A stretch of 64,000 nt of DNA, from assembly GCF_001644035.1 (NCBI RefSeq), contig NZ_LUUG01000053.1:39096-103095 (forward strand). Reading direction: 5' to 3'. Position numbers and translations under genes: made by a program. Shown here piece after piece: positions 36,801 to 44,277 of the stretch. Numbering within the stretch: position 1 is the first letter of the stretch; each line of letters begins with the position of its first letter. This DNA comes from Methylomonas methanica. Its GTDB lineage: Bacteria; Pseudomonadota; Gammaproteobacteria; Methylococcales; Methylomonadaceae. Below the pieces are notes generated by a model. That model was not told the DNA's origin. It made no database searches and saw nothing but the letters and a program-made list of their open reading frames with translations.

Positions 36801-37800
36801 ATCAGGTGACGGCGGGATTAATATCGATGGCTTTGCCAGTTTAGTGGCTGAGACTGGTTGGCCGCTTGAGTTAACTCTGCTGGGCGAAAATTTTGAAGTT
36901 GCCAAAATGCCCGATACACAAATATCGCTCTCGCCGAACCTGAAACTGGCGTATGCCCATAAACAAGGCATGGTTACCGGTAGCTTAAAAGTTCCCAAGG
37001 CGATAATTGCACTTCAGGAGTTTTCCGAGAATGCGGTAAAAGTCAGTGCAGATGAAGTCATTATCGGTGAGGAGCATCAAGCGGCACACATGCCGGTTGC
37101 GCTTGGGATTGATTTGAACATAGAGCTTGAATTGGGCAAACAGGTCAGCTTTTCCGGGCGCGGCCTTAACACCGATCTGGCTGGTAAGCTGCACCTGACC
37201 AAAGCCGGCGAGAAAACCAGCGTATTCGGTAAAATCGACATGTTAAAAGCCCGTTACAAAAGCTATGGACAAGACTTGACCGTGCGCCAAGGGCACTTGG
37301 TATTCAACGGCCCGCTGGATGATCCGTGGATGGATGTTGAAGCTATCCGCGTGTCAAAAAATAGAAAAGTCACCGCAATACTGGGCTTGAGCGGCTCATT
37401 ACAGAAACCGCAAACACGGATATATTCAGACCCGGCACTGCCTGAATCGGAAGCATTGGCCTATCTGGTTACCGGGCGCTCATTGAGCCAGGTCAGCAAA
37501 GCGGAAGGCAATATGCTGGCCAGCGCTGCAATGTCGTATGCGGGCGGTCATGCTGCCTGGATTACCGACAAGTTGGGAATAGATGAGTTTGACGTGCAGG
37601 AAGGCGAAACCCTACAGGACACGCTCGTCACTATGGGCGAATATCTAACCCCGGATTTTTATTTGGGTACCAAAGTAGGTTTGTTCAACAAGCAGGCCGT
37701 CATGGTTTTGAAACATAACATTACCGATGCGATAAACCTTGAAACCCAAGCCGGCACTTCACAGAGAATAAAACTGAATTACGAGATTGATAAAGATTAA
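33823..37800 (+). CDS. tamB: translocation and assembly module inner-membrane-anchored protein TamB
   Basis: A 1325-aa AsmA/DUF490 family protein: an N-terminal signal anchor (ALLILLLLIPAGILGLIS), then a very long repetitive beta-taco or groove region spanning the periplasm, and a C-terminal DUF490 domain (YKSYGQDLTVRQGHLVFNG, AYLVTGRSL, VGLFNKQAVMVLKHNI). Two internal copies of a segment with QDYLR and TVASVETL-like text show repeat growth. It starts in ATGA overlap with tamA, so the two are translationally coupled. Function: bridge from inner to outer membrane, recently tied to phospholipid transport. Confidence 0.93.
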   Translation: MNKRRALLILLLLIPAGILGLISNQAASQWLLKQILSVSSVQVADANIEGRLLDHFSLTDVQYKSATETISIDKLAVSWRPEQLLRGSLHLVDITIDGLHVSLTDTPTTQKTDTLELTLPLQITIENASLNRVTYQSGAFVQSLEKLRFAIDTDGDHLKIGSLTIDDPVVNAIAQGQIALNKDFDFNATVAWQLNSEQNGELRGATALSGNLKALSFSHQVSSPFQLNLQGKLDDLENAPHIAAHADWHNLVWPINGSTAQIKSNQGSVEVSGLFSDYHISLNGQLSQQYLSDATLSFTGKGSQTAMTIEKLALASTTGSFLLSGNVDWHDDPSFAIAATAHDFNPAILLPEMSGNLTFNSQIKGKLGDSLQLDVELANLTGQLRGTPVTAHGKLFVDNDQFQVDNLEVRSGVNSLSANGNIGQSQSTLKLQIDSPALQTLHPALAGSVKGAAVIQGTRQNPNINLQLQAKRLRFAEHRAEQLAIDLDYAPDAAKTSKLLFSAKAVKTADLQIDSAQLEGRGSLAQHYFKMDVNSRNSNISAALTGSFLAGNWQANLAKLELFSQENGLWQLKRPPTITVTSLPQGLDTVWSEICLAQNNAALCTQGRYQASGDFNATLLASALPTQLLKPFLPANVALTATLNADTELSQQQGLLNGRFQVGISPAKLSLDDKTLALGASSVSGAIKANMLTTTFDLALAQQDYLRGQLQWQMGKSQAISGQLSASMRELAVVETFVPQLSATQGLLTTDLSIKGTIQNPIVMGQLNLSQGSVNLLEQGLGLRNMTLTAVASGDQRNSIEMTGTLLPELLNTTNLSQSIEFNGLINMHADLQQHKGVMAGRYRIDSPPLLISLQNREATTKIPVAASSLAGSIDGDAISADIDLKLAGQDYLRSQLNLDSKKQTLLGTVTASVETLSLLNPLVPQLSNIKGYLTADLAVQGTLTNPLAKGEIQFIGDSIEVNDLGITLREIKLKALALADIDQRMQISGSAKSGDGGINIDGFASLVAETGWPLELTLLGENFEVAKMPDTQISLSPNLKLAYAHKQGMVTGSLKVPKAIIALQEFSENAVKVSADEVIIGEEHQAAHMPVALGIDLNIELELGKQVSFSGRGLNTDLAGKLHLTKAGEKTSVFGKIDMLKARYKSYGQDLTVRQGHLVFNGPLDDPWMDVEAIRVSKNRKVTAILGLSGSLQKPQTRIYSDPALPESEALAYLVTGRSLSQVSKAEGNMLASAAMSYAGGHAAWITDKLGIDEFDVQEGETLQDTLVTMGEYLTPDFYLGTKVGLFNKQAVMVLKHNITDAINLETQAGTSQRIKLNYEIDKD

Positions 37801-37890
37801 GCAGGCACTACATTCATTTAGACGCTTCGCCGTTCCTCGGATTAGAGCACCCTGCCATGTTGGGTTAAGGTTGGCATCAAAGTTATACAT

Positions 37891-37975
37891 GATTAGCAAG
37901 AAGCGTCAGCTAAGCGTCATACCTGCGCAGAAGCTGATATCCAGTGTCATGGCTGGTGTAAGCGTACCCTGTTTA
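37891..37975 (+). repeat. dispersed palindromic repeat, copy B (degenerate)
   Basis: Reads GATTAGCAAGAAGCGTCAGC, TAAGCGTCATACCTGC, then ATCCAGTGTCATGGCTGG and TAAGC. It aligns along its whole length with copy C (44102-44190), but the hairpin arms (ATACCTGC / GCTGATAT) have decayed. It lies between tamB and the GGDEF-EAL gene; nothing else is recognised in 37801-38071. Confidence 0.65.
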
Positions 37976-38071
37976 CCAAGCAGACCAGTAGTAAGGCAAT
38001 ATCATTGTTAAAATGAACTTAAACGTGTTAGAAGTGTAAGCCTTTGTAGACAAGAGCTTGAGACTAAATTT

Positions 38072-39724
38072 ATGCCCAATGAATCGGTTTCATCGCTAGT
38101 TAACAGTATAAAATCATCCTCAATCGGTATTGTTGCGCTCGATGCAGATGGCCGTATCGCCTTTAGCAACCCTGCGTTCTGTGAAATGATAGCCTTTGCG
38201 GATCCCGAATCCGCAGGCGGACGCTCTCTGTTGGATCATCTCGGTTCACGATTCAATTGCTCCGTTACAGACCTGCAACAAGCGCTAAAGTTGCAGGTCC
38301 CAGCCAGTTTGGAATTGCGCCTCGAACGCGACTCACAGCCGTTAAAACTGCAAATTGCCGCAGCTGGTAGCGGACTGCGGATCGTAGTTGCCGAGCGACA
38401 ATCCGCATCGACGCCCCAATACGCTTTGGAGCATGACCCGCTAACCGGACTCGGCAACCGCTTGCTGTTGGACCAGGTTATTACGGGCTGGAAACCGAGC
38501 GCGCCGGATGCATTATCGCTGGCAGTAATCATGATTGACCTGGATCGCTTCAAGCAGGTCAACGACACCCTAGGTCATGGCGCTGGCGATACCTTGTTGA
38601 AATTGGTTGCCAAACGCATCAAATCGGCCACCCGACTCAGTGATACAGTGGTTCGAATGGGGGGAGACGAGTTCGTGGTCCTGCATACTATAGGCTTGCA
38701 ACCGATAGGCGCGGAATCGGTAGCCGCGCGCATTGTTGAATTGATGAGTCGTCCGTTTCTGATCGATGGTCAGCAAGTCAACATAGGCGCAAGCGTAGGC
38801 ATAGCGGCGATCAACCATGGTACGGATAGCATTGCCGATCTACTCAAGCACGCCGACCTTGCGCTCTATGAAGCCAAGGCGGCCGGACGCGGCAACGTCA
38901 AATTTTTTGAACCCTTACTCGCCCAACGGGCGATGGAAAGGCGCAATCTGGAAGTAGACCTGCGCCGCGCCTTAGGCCTGAAAGAATTTACTTTGATGTA
39001 TCAGCCGCAAGTCAATATGTCTACCGGTGCGCTACAGGGTTTCGAAGCGTTAATACGTTGGCATAACAAGACCCGAGGCCTGGTCTCCCCGGTCGATTTC
39101 ATTCCACTGGCCGAAGAATTGGGCGAAATACACGCCATCGGCGAGTGGACTTTGCGCGCGGCTTGCAAAGAAGCCATGAGTTGGGACGGTGATTTCACCG
39201 TGGCGGTCAATGTCTCGCCCATTCAGTTTGAGAACCAGCGCATCGTTGAAATCGTTCGCGATACATTGTCCAGCACGGGCCTGGCACCGGAACGTCTTGA
39301 ACTGGAGATTACCGAAGGCGTGATGATGAAGGACTATGACACAGCGCAGAAACATCTTTGGGCCATAAAAGACATGGGCGTAGGCATTGCCATGGATGAC
39401 TTCGGCACTGGCTATTCATCGCTTAGCTATCTGAACAGCTTTCCGTTTTCCAAAATTAAAATCGATCAATCCTTCGTGCGCGGCGAAAATTCACCGAAAT
39501 CGCGGGCGCTGGTTCAGGCCATCATTAGCTTGGGCGCCAGCCTTAAAATGACCACGATTGCCGAAGGCGTTGAAACCAAAGAACAGTTTGACGAACTGGC
39601 GGCGGGAGGTTGCATGTCGGCGCAGGGCTATCTGATCAGCCGTCCCATCGCCGCCAATACCATAGCCGACTTTATTACCGAGCTAAAAAACCCAGCGCAA
39701 TCACGAGGGAATCAACATGACTGA
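38072..39724 (+). CDS. PAS-GGDEF-EAL cyclic-di-GMP protein
   Basis: A soluble 550-aa protein: PAS domain (about 10-115), GGDEF (about 120-285) and EAL (about 295-540). The cyclase site is intact (RMGGDEFVVL) and so is the phosphodiesterase site (EALIRWHNK, DDFGTGYSSLSYLNSF, KIDQSFVRG, EGVET). It could make or break c-di-GMP; in such tandem proteins the GGDEF often regulates the EAL. No membrane segment. The last eight bases overlap the start of the BLUF gene, implying coupled expression and joint function. Confidence 0.92.
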   Translation: MPNESVSSLVNSIKSSSIGIVALDADGRIAFSNPAFCEMIAFADPESAGGRSLLDHLGSRFNCSVTDLQQALKLQVPASLELRLERDSQPLKLQIAAAGSGLRIVVAERQSASTPQYALEHDPLTGLGNRLLLDQVITGWKPSAPDALSLAVIMIDLDRFKQVNDTLGHGAGDTLLKLVAKRIKSATRLSDTVVRMGGDEFVVLHTIGLQPIGAESVAARIVELMSRPFLIDGQQVNIGASVGIAAINHGTDSIADLLKHADLALYEAKAAGRGNVKFFEPLLAQRAMERRNLEVDLRRALGLKEFTLMYQPQVNMSTGALQGFEALIRWHNKTRGLVSPVDFIPLAEELGEIHAIGEWTLRAACKEAMSWDGDFTVAVNVSPIQFENQRIVEIVRDTLSSTGLAPERLELEITEGVMMKDYDTAQKHLWAIKDMGVGIAMDDFGTGYSSLSYLNSFPFSKIKIDQSFVRGENSPKSRALVQAIISLGASLKMTTIAEGVETKEQFDELAAGGCMSAQGYLISRPIAANTIADFITELKNPAQSRGNQHD

Positions 39725-40157
39725 ACCACTCTACAGACTGGTTTATATCAGTCGTAATGAAATTACCGGTGACGACGCTAGCGTTCGTCGCGAAATTGAA
39801 CAGATTCTGGAAAAAGCCCGAGAAAAGAACCCCAGTGCCAACCTCACCGGCGCATTGATGTTCAATGCCGGTTGCTTCGCACAGGTTTTAGAAGGCCCGC
39901 ATGACAATATTCAAGACACCTTCGAGCGCATCCAGTGTGACCCAAGACACTCTCGAGTGTCCGTCATTGCCTTTGAACCGACCGCAAGCCGCCAATTTTC
40001 AAACTGGTCGATGGCCTATCGAAGCGCTAATTCGGAAGCATCAGCCAAATTTTCCGACATTATGCAGGTATCAGGATTCGACCCTGCCCAGTTAAAGGGC
40101 GATCATATCCTCGACTTGCTGAATCAACACTTGCTTGAATCAGAGCAATCTTCCTAA
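39717..40157 (+). CDS. BLUF domain blue-light sensor protein
   Basis: A 146-aa flavin photoreceptor. BLUF landmarks: Tyr10 in YRLVYIS, Asn38, LTGALMF, and Gln56 in FAQVLEGP, which form the FAD hydrogen-bond network; NWSMAY near residue 96-101 supplies the W/M position. About 45 residues follow the core as capping helices. There is no output domain, so it must act through a partner. The overlapping GGDEF-EAL gene is the natural candidate, comparable to light-controlled EAL enzymes such as BlrP1, where BLUF and EAL are in one chain. Confidence 0.92.
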   Translation: MTEPLYRLVYISRNEITGDDASVRREIEQILEKAREKNPSANLTGALMFNAGCFAQVLEGPHDNIQDTFERIQCDPRHSRVSVIAFEPTASRQFSNWSMAYRSANSEASAKFSDIMQVSGFDPAQLKGDHILDLLNQHLLESEQSS

Positions 40158-40427
40158 GAACGCTGCGATTAAGCCCTACTGCGTGCTCAGTACCCACAGG
40201 GCGTAGAGGCGACGGTATGCTATTGATTCCGCTCGTGGTCGACCTGCAAGGATGCAGGAGTTAGAGCAACGCGGTAGCGGTTGCACAGCGCGTGGCGAAC
40301 CACTTGCGCCATTGGGGGTATGCGAGGAATCGATTTGTCCAGAATTTTCTCAAGATTTTAAAAAGTTAACTGACACAGAGGCCGCGCTGATACAGGAATA
40401 CCGGGGCCATGCAGCGTGGTTGCAGAT

Positions 40428-41861
40428 TTATTCAGAAGCCGCCGCGAGCGCAGCCCCAGTTGTTCCCAATACTAACTCTCGCCATTCGGCTTTTTGTGGC
40501 ATCAACGGCGGCATAGCCGCAAACTCAGGTTCCGGCGTCGGTTTTGCGACCAACTGGTCAAACTCGCGGGTGACGACACCTCCCTTGCGAAAGAAAGCAT
40601 TATAAATAGCCCAATTCGCCCGATTGCGCGAGCCGTCCCAGGGAAAGCGGCTCAACATCGATGGCAGCGTATAAAATCCGTCATAGGTGTCTAAATAGCC
40701 GCGATAAAGCTGCTCTGCCGATAAGCCTGCCGGTTTGAACACGATATGGGACTGATCGTATTTATTCCAATCGAAAGAAACAATTTGCTTGCGCCGCATC
40801 ATCTCAAACCAGTTGATGGTGCCCGGATAGGGTGTTAATAACGAATAACCGCACATATCGAATTCGGCGTCGATGTTGAACTTTAAGGTTTCCTCGAACA
40901 CCGACCGTTCGTCGCCTTCAAAGCCGAAGATAAACAAACCCAGCGCCATGATGCCGTAACGGTGCAGTTTCTCAACAAGTTCAAGATAAGAGTCGGGATT
41001 GTTCTGGCACTTATGCACGTTACGTAGAGTTTGTTTGGAGATGGACTCGAAGCCGATGGACAGCATAAAGCAGCCGCTTTCCGCCGCCAATTCCAGCAAG
41101 CGTTCGTCATGGGCATCGCGACTATTGACCGCCGCCTGCCATTTTAGCCCGCGCCCTTTAAAGGCTTTCATCACTTCCATGGCCCGTTTCGGCGTACCGA
41201 AAAAATCGGCGTCGTTAAGTAAAATCACCCGTTCATCCATGCGCTCAATCTCGGCGATAAGATCGGTGACGGGGCGATAGCGAAAACGCAAGCCATACAT
41301 CGTCGGTTCAGCGCAAAAGGTGCAACCGTGGTGGCAGCCTCGGGAAGTCTGCACAAACCCTTTATTGATGTAGCGGTTGCTCTTCAGCAATCCTTGCCGT
41401 GGCATTGGCATATTAGACATCGAATGCAGGTTTTCGGCCTTATAGATGCCGTTCATTTGGTTATGGCGCAAATCGTCTAGGACTTTATCGATCACCAACT
41501 CGGCTTCCCCAACCACCACGGCGTCAGCGTGTTTTAGTGCTTCCTGGGGTAAATAGCTGACATGCACGCCGCCCATGATCACGGGTATGCCGCGCGCCCG
41601 GAAGCTGTCGGCAATCTCGTAACCACGATTCACATAGGAGGTCATGGCTGAGATGCCGACCAGATCGACCTGCAAGTCAAAATCGATGGGTTCGATATTC
41701 TCGTCGGTCAGAATGATTTCGTAGTCATCTTCCGGAATCAGTGCTGCCACGGCTAATAATCCTGCAACCGGCGAATACAGGGCTTTACCGAAGAATAAGG
41801 GGCGAGTGGCAAAAGTATCGGCCTTCGGATTGATTAAATGGATACGTCGGGTTCTAGCCAC
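40428..41861 (-). CDS. B12-binding-domain radical SAM protein (class B type)
   Basis: 477 aa. An N-terminal Rossmann B12-binding-like domain (about 5-140, with VDLVGISAMTSY and GIPVIMGGVHVSYLP) has no DxHxxG motif. The radical SAM core has Cys176, Cys180 and Cys183 in GCHHGCTFCAEP. A C-terminal Pro/Ala-rich tail ends in AALAAASE. Members methylate unreactive carbons or rearrange lipids, tetrapyrroles and natural products. Hopanoid methylases (HpnP, HpnR) have the same layout and occur in methanotrophs, but no hopanoid gene is adjacent, so I do not assign one. It starts with GTG 41861 behind GAGG. Confidence 0.85.
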   Translation of the reverse strand: MARTRRIHLINPKADTFATRPLFFGKALYSPVAGLLAVAALIPEDDYEIILTDENIEPIDFDLQVDLVGISAMTSYVNRGYEIADSFRARGIPVIMGGVHVSYLPQEALKHADAVVVGEAELVIDKVLDDLRHNQMNGIYKAENLHSMSNMPMPRQGLLKSNRYINKGFVQTSRGCHHGCTFCAEPTMYGLRFRYRPVTDLIAEIERMDERVILLNDADFFGTPKRAMEVMKAFKGRGLKWQAAVNSRDAHDERLLELAAESGCFMLSIGFESISKQTLRNVHKCQNNPDSYLELVEKLHRYGIMALGLFIFGFEGDERSVFEETLKFNIDAEFDMCGYSLLTPYPGTINWFEMMRRKQIVSFDWNKYDQSHIVFKPAGLSAEQLYRGYLDTYDGFYTLPSMLSRFPWDGSRNRANWAIYNAFFRKGGVVTREFDQLVAKPTPEPEFAAMPPLMPQKAEWRELVLGTTGAALAAASE

Positions 41862-41897
41862 GGAGATACCTCTTGGTTTATGGAATATCCAAACACC

Positions 41898-41916
41898 CGA
41901 TAGCGTTTCACTATCG
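41898..41916. other. small hairpin upstream of the radical SAM gene
   Basis: CGATAG and CTATCG (41898-41903 and 41911-41916) around a 7-base loop, in the 111-base gap between the TatA-like ORF and the radical SAM start. On the plus strand a T-rich stretch follows. It might be a terminator or leader structure; weak. Confidence 0.3.
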
Positions 41917-41972
41917 CTTGATTTTTATTCTCGAGGCAAAGCCTAATCCCGGTATTAGTCGTCGTCTGTACG

Positions 41973-42143
41973 CTACAGTACATAGAATTGCGGTTGGCCT
42001 GACAATCTTAAAGCATGGCGAAATCCTTTGATAAACGGGCCTAAATCAGAGCCAATCGATCTAAAACGTTTCATTCCGATAACCAAACCAACAATTGCTA
42101 AAACGAATAGCAGATGCGAAATGCTAAAACCCGTTTTTGTCAC
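41973..42143 (-). CDS. TatA/TatE-like small membrane protein, 56 aa
   Basis: A short minus-strand ORF starting with GTG. Residues 8-23 form a hydrophobic helix (ISHLLFVLAIVGLVIG), followed by MKRFRSIGSDLGPFIKGFRH, which matches the TatA hinge and amphipathic helix pattern (FGxKRLRxxGxDLGxAIKGFKxA). The usual acidic, poorly conserved tail is nearly absent, so it is shorter than E. coli TatE (67 aa). The GTG lies one base after the stop of a 43-aa ORF, suggesting translational coupling. No tatB or tatC is present here. It could be an active auxiliary pore subunit or a remnant. Confidence 0.6.
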   Translation of the reverse strand: MTKTGFSISHLLFVLAIVGLVIGMKRFRSIGSDLGPFIKGFRHALRLSGQPQFYVL

Positions 42144-42144
42144 C

Positions 42145-42276
42145 CTAAAGTCTGTGATTTTCCGAGAATGAGCCCCCCATTGCGTCCGAGAAAAGGCTAT
42201 TCGGCAGAAAAAAGCTCATGAGCTTAGCGAGATTGTCGTCGTGGGTCGGCAGACTTGGGGTAGAGAAAACATCCAT
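42145..42276 (-). CDS. possible 43-aa protein upstream of the TatA-like gene
   Basis: ATG 42276 to TAG 42145: starts MDVFSTPSLPTHDDNLAKLM and ends GGSFSENHRL. The composition is protein-like, without a signal peptide. The frame stays open 13 codons upstream of the ATG. No clear ribosome site. It is supported mainly by its position: its stop and the GTG of the TatA-like gene are one base apart. Unrecognised; could also be a gene fragment. Confidence 0.35.
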   Translation of the reverse strand: MDVFSTPSLPTHDDNLAKLMSFFLPNSLFSDAMGGSFSENHRL

Positions 42277-42445
42277 CAACTGGCGCTTGGATAGGTTTTC
42301 TATGAATTTCGACTATCGCCTCTTCCTATCCTAAGCGGGTTATCGGGAAACATTTGTAATAGCCCCGATTGAACCTTTGCCCTTCGTCAGGCGATATACG
42401 GGTGTATTCATAATAATTAAGTTAACTGAGTGGAGAGGAGCAAAC

Positions 42446-43750
42446 ATGTCTCGTAGATCTAGAATATCCGTCGTGGCCACGCTTACGGCAGGCATTATCG
42501 CCCCCCTGGCCTTGACCACTGCTTCGGCGCTGGCGGCGATTGCGCCTAACGGCCAGATCGCCTACGTCGCGCGGGGGGCGAGCACGATTCCGTTCGGACC
42601 GACCGAGCAGCAGGACATCTGGGTAATGAACCCGGACGGCACGGGTGCCGTAAACCTCACGGACACGACTGACATCGACGAGTTTAGCCCGGTGTGGTCG
42701 CCCGACGGTTCCCGAATCGCCTTCATCTCGGATTCATTCACCCGCACCTTATCGGTAATGAACGCCGATGGCTCGGGGAAGACGGCGATTGTCAGCGGTG
42801 CACTCGATCCGTCGTGGGGACCTGACGGCTCGCAAATCGCCGTGATGAAGGAGCGGGAGGGTCTTGCCGCAGCAGTCGTCATCGTCGATCTCGACACCCT
42901 CGCTGAGACGGTCGTGACCGAGCATGCGGCGATGGAGCCGGTATGGTCTCCGGACGGATCGAAGATCGCGTTCGTCGACGTGCGCCCCGAGACCTATCCG
43001 GATCCGAGTACCGGTGAACCGGTCCAGGGATCCCAGCATGAGATTGTGGTTGCCAACGTCGATGGCAGCGGCGAAGTAGTGGTGTCGGCGGGTGAGCCTG
43101 GAAGCGATCGAGCCTTGTACCTTGAGGAGGATCGAGCTCCGGCCTGGTCACCGGATGGTAGCAAAATCGTGTTCATGAGCCAGGCCCAGGTCCCAGCGTG
43201 TTGCGGACCTTGGCAGCTCTGGGCCGTGAACCCTGACGGCAGCGCGGCCACGAATCTCACCGCCGACGACACCGTCAATGACCTGTTCCCCGCATGGTCG
43301 CCCGACGGCACGCAGATTCTATTTCAGCGGGCAGCGGGTGCTGGATACGACCTGTTCGCCATGCCTGCTCCTGCCACGCTCCCGATTACTCCGATCACAA
43401 TCGCACGGCAAGCGGTAACGCCGTTGGCGATTACCGGAGCAGCGGTTTCTCTGACAACATCAGGCAATGCATTCGACGCCAACTGGGGGGCCGAATCGAC
43501 GGTTGCGCCTGCGCCGAAGCTTTCGGTGATGGTGAGCGGGCGCGGTCATGTGACTAGCCGGCCCGCCGGGATCAACTGTGGCTCTGATTGCGAAGAAACA
43601 TTTGATAACGGCACTCGGGTCACTCTCCGTGCCACCGCCAACTGGTGGGCGAAATTCGTCGGCTGGGGCGGCGCCTGTACCGGTCGTCGTGCAATCTGCA
43701 CGATCACGATGGACGATGCCAAAACCGTCACGGCCACCTTCAGACGATAG
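42446..43750 (+). CDS. secreted TolB-like beta-propeller protein with InlB-type C-terminal repeat domain
   Basis: A 434-aa exported protein. The N-terminus MSRRSRISVVATLTAG... ends at SALAA and has a twin Arg, though the full Tat consensus is not met. Five WD40-like/PD40 blades follow, each with a W(S/G)PDG(S/T) motif (e.g. PVWSPDGSRIAFIS, PAWSPDGSKIVFMS). The last 80 residues form a cell-surface repeat domain with two Cys pairs (CGSDCEETF, GWGGACTGRRAICTITM). Codons end in G/C far more often than in neighbours, which suggests transfer. ATG 42446 has GGAG eight bases upstream. Confidence 0.82.
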   Translation: MSRRSRISVVATLTAGIIAPLALTTASALAAIAPNGQIAYVARGASTIPFGPTEQQDIWVMNPDGTGAVNLTDTTDIDEFSPVWSPDGSRIAFISDSFTRTLSVMNADGSGKTAIVSGALDPSWGPDGSQIAVMKEREGLAAAVVIVDLDTLAETVVTEHAAMEPVWSPDGSKIAFVDVRPETYPDPSTGEPVQGSQHEIVVANVDGSGEVVVSAGEPGSDRALYLEEDRAPAWSPDGSKIVFMSQAQVPACCGPWQLWAVNPDGSAATNLTADDTVNDLFPAWSPDGTQILFQRAAGAGYDLFAMPAPATLPITPITIARQAVTPLAITGAAVSLTTSGNAFDANWGAESTVAPAPKLSVMVSGRGHVTSRPAGINCGSDCEETFDNGTRVTLRATANWWAKFVGWGGACTGRRAICTITMDDAKTVTATFRR

Positions 43751-44277
43751 GGAACTCAATGGTCTCTTTCGCCCATTTCGGGCGGAGGATGGCCGGCGGG
43801 TTTGGCGCGGGCAAGCAGTGTGCAGGAAAAATGGGGGGACGGCTTTAGGCGACATCTCGGGGTCGTCAATGCACATAAAGAGCCTGTCTTATGACCCTCG
43901 CACATTTTCCTTAAAGAAGAGTGCTGCCGACTCGAAGCGACGAAGCAACAAACGGGTGAAAAGCCTCGCAAGAATGAGCGGAGTTAGCAAAGCACTTTCA
44001 GGTGTAATTCGAACTCCAGCGCGGTGTTATCCCGTTTCGGATCATTACCGAATAGTGTGTGGATATCTGGCAGGGTCACAATATGTCCCATAAAAAATTC
44101 CTGATTGGCAAGAATATTCAGCTGAGCGTCATACCCGCACGGAAGCGGGTATCCAGTGCCATGGATGGTAAGCTTCGAATCATCCATAAAATTTTATAGG
44201 TACTTTGACCGACGGGTTATGGCCGGCAGTGCTTAAAGTACCTAATAGTCAACTGAATCGCCCGGCCAAGTCCAGCC
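43751..44277. other. intergenic region between the propeller gene and rbgA
   Basis: About 530 bases. The first 110 are GC-rich like the propeller gene; the rest has host-like composition. It contains repeat copy C near the rbgA end. Short ORFs on both strands have no recognisable content. Confidence 0.5.
44102..44190 (+). repeat. dispersed palindromic repeat, copy C (best preserved)
   Basis: The core is a perfect hairpin ATACCCGC (44131-44138), ACGGAA loop, GCGGGTAT (44145-44152), preceded by GATTGGCAAG...CAGCTGAGCGTC and followed by CCAGTGCCATGGATGGTAAG. Copies A and B match it. The layout resembles the intergenic REP/dRS3-like elements with short GC-rich arms found in many proteobacteria. 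Confidence 0.7.

Noticed and set aside
40243..40258. CCTGCA-AGGA-TGCAGG hairpin after the BLUF gene
   Set aside because: Short stem without a T-run; not enough for a terminator call.
40252..40605. 117-aa plus-strand ORF after the BLUF gene
   Set aside because: Its middle looks protein-like, but the second half is antisense to the radical SAM gene, and there is no recognisable family or good ribosome site.
42562..43311. Minus-strand ORFs opposite the propeller gene
   Set aside because: High GC leaves many frames open; no signal, motif or ribosome site.
43984..44187. 67-aa minus-strand ORF (FFMGHIVTLPDIHTLFG)
   Set aside because: Overlaps repeat copy C over much of its length and has no known domain; possibly a gene fragment, not supportable.
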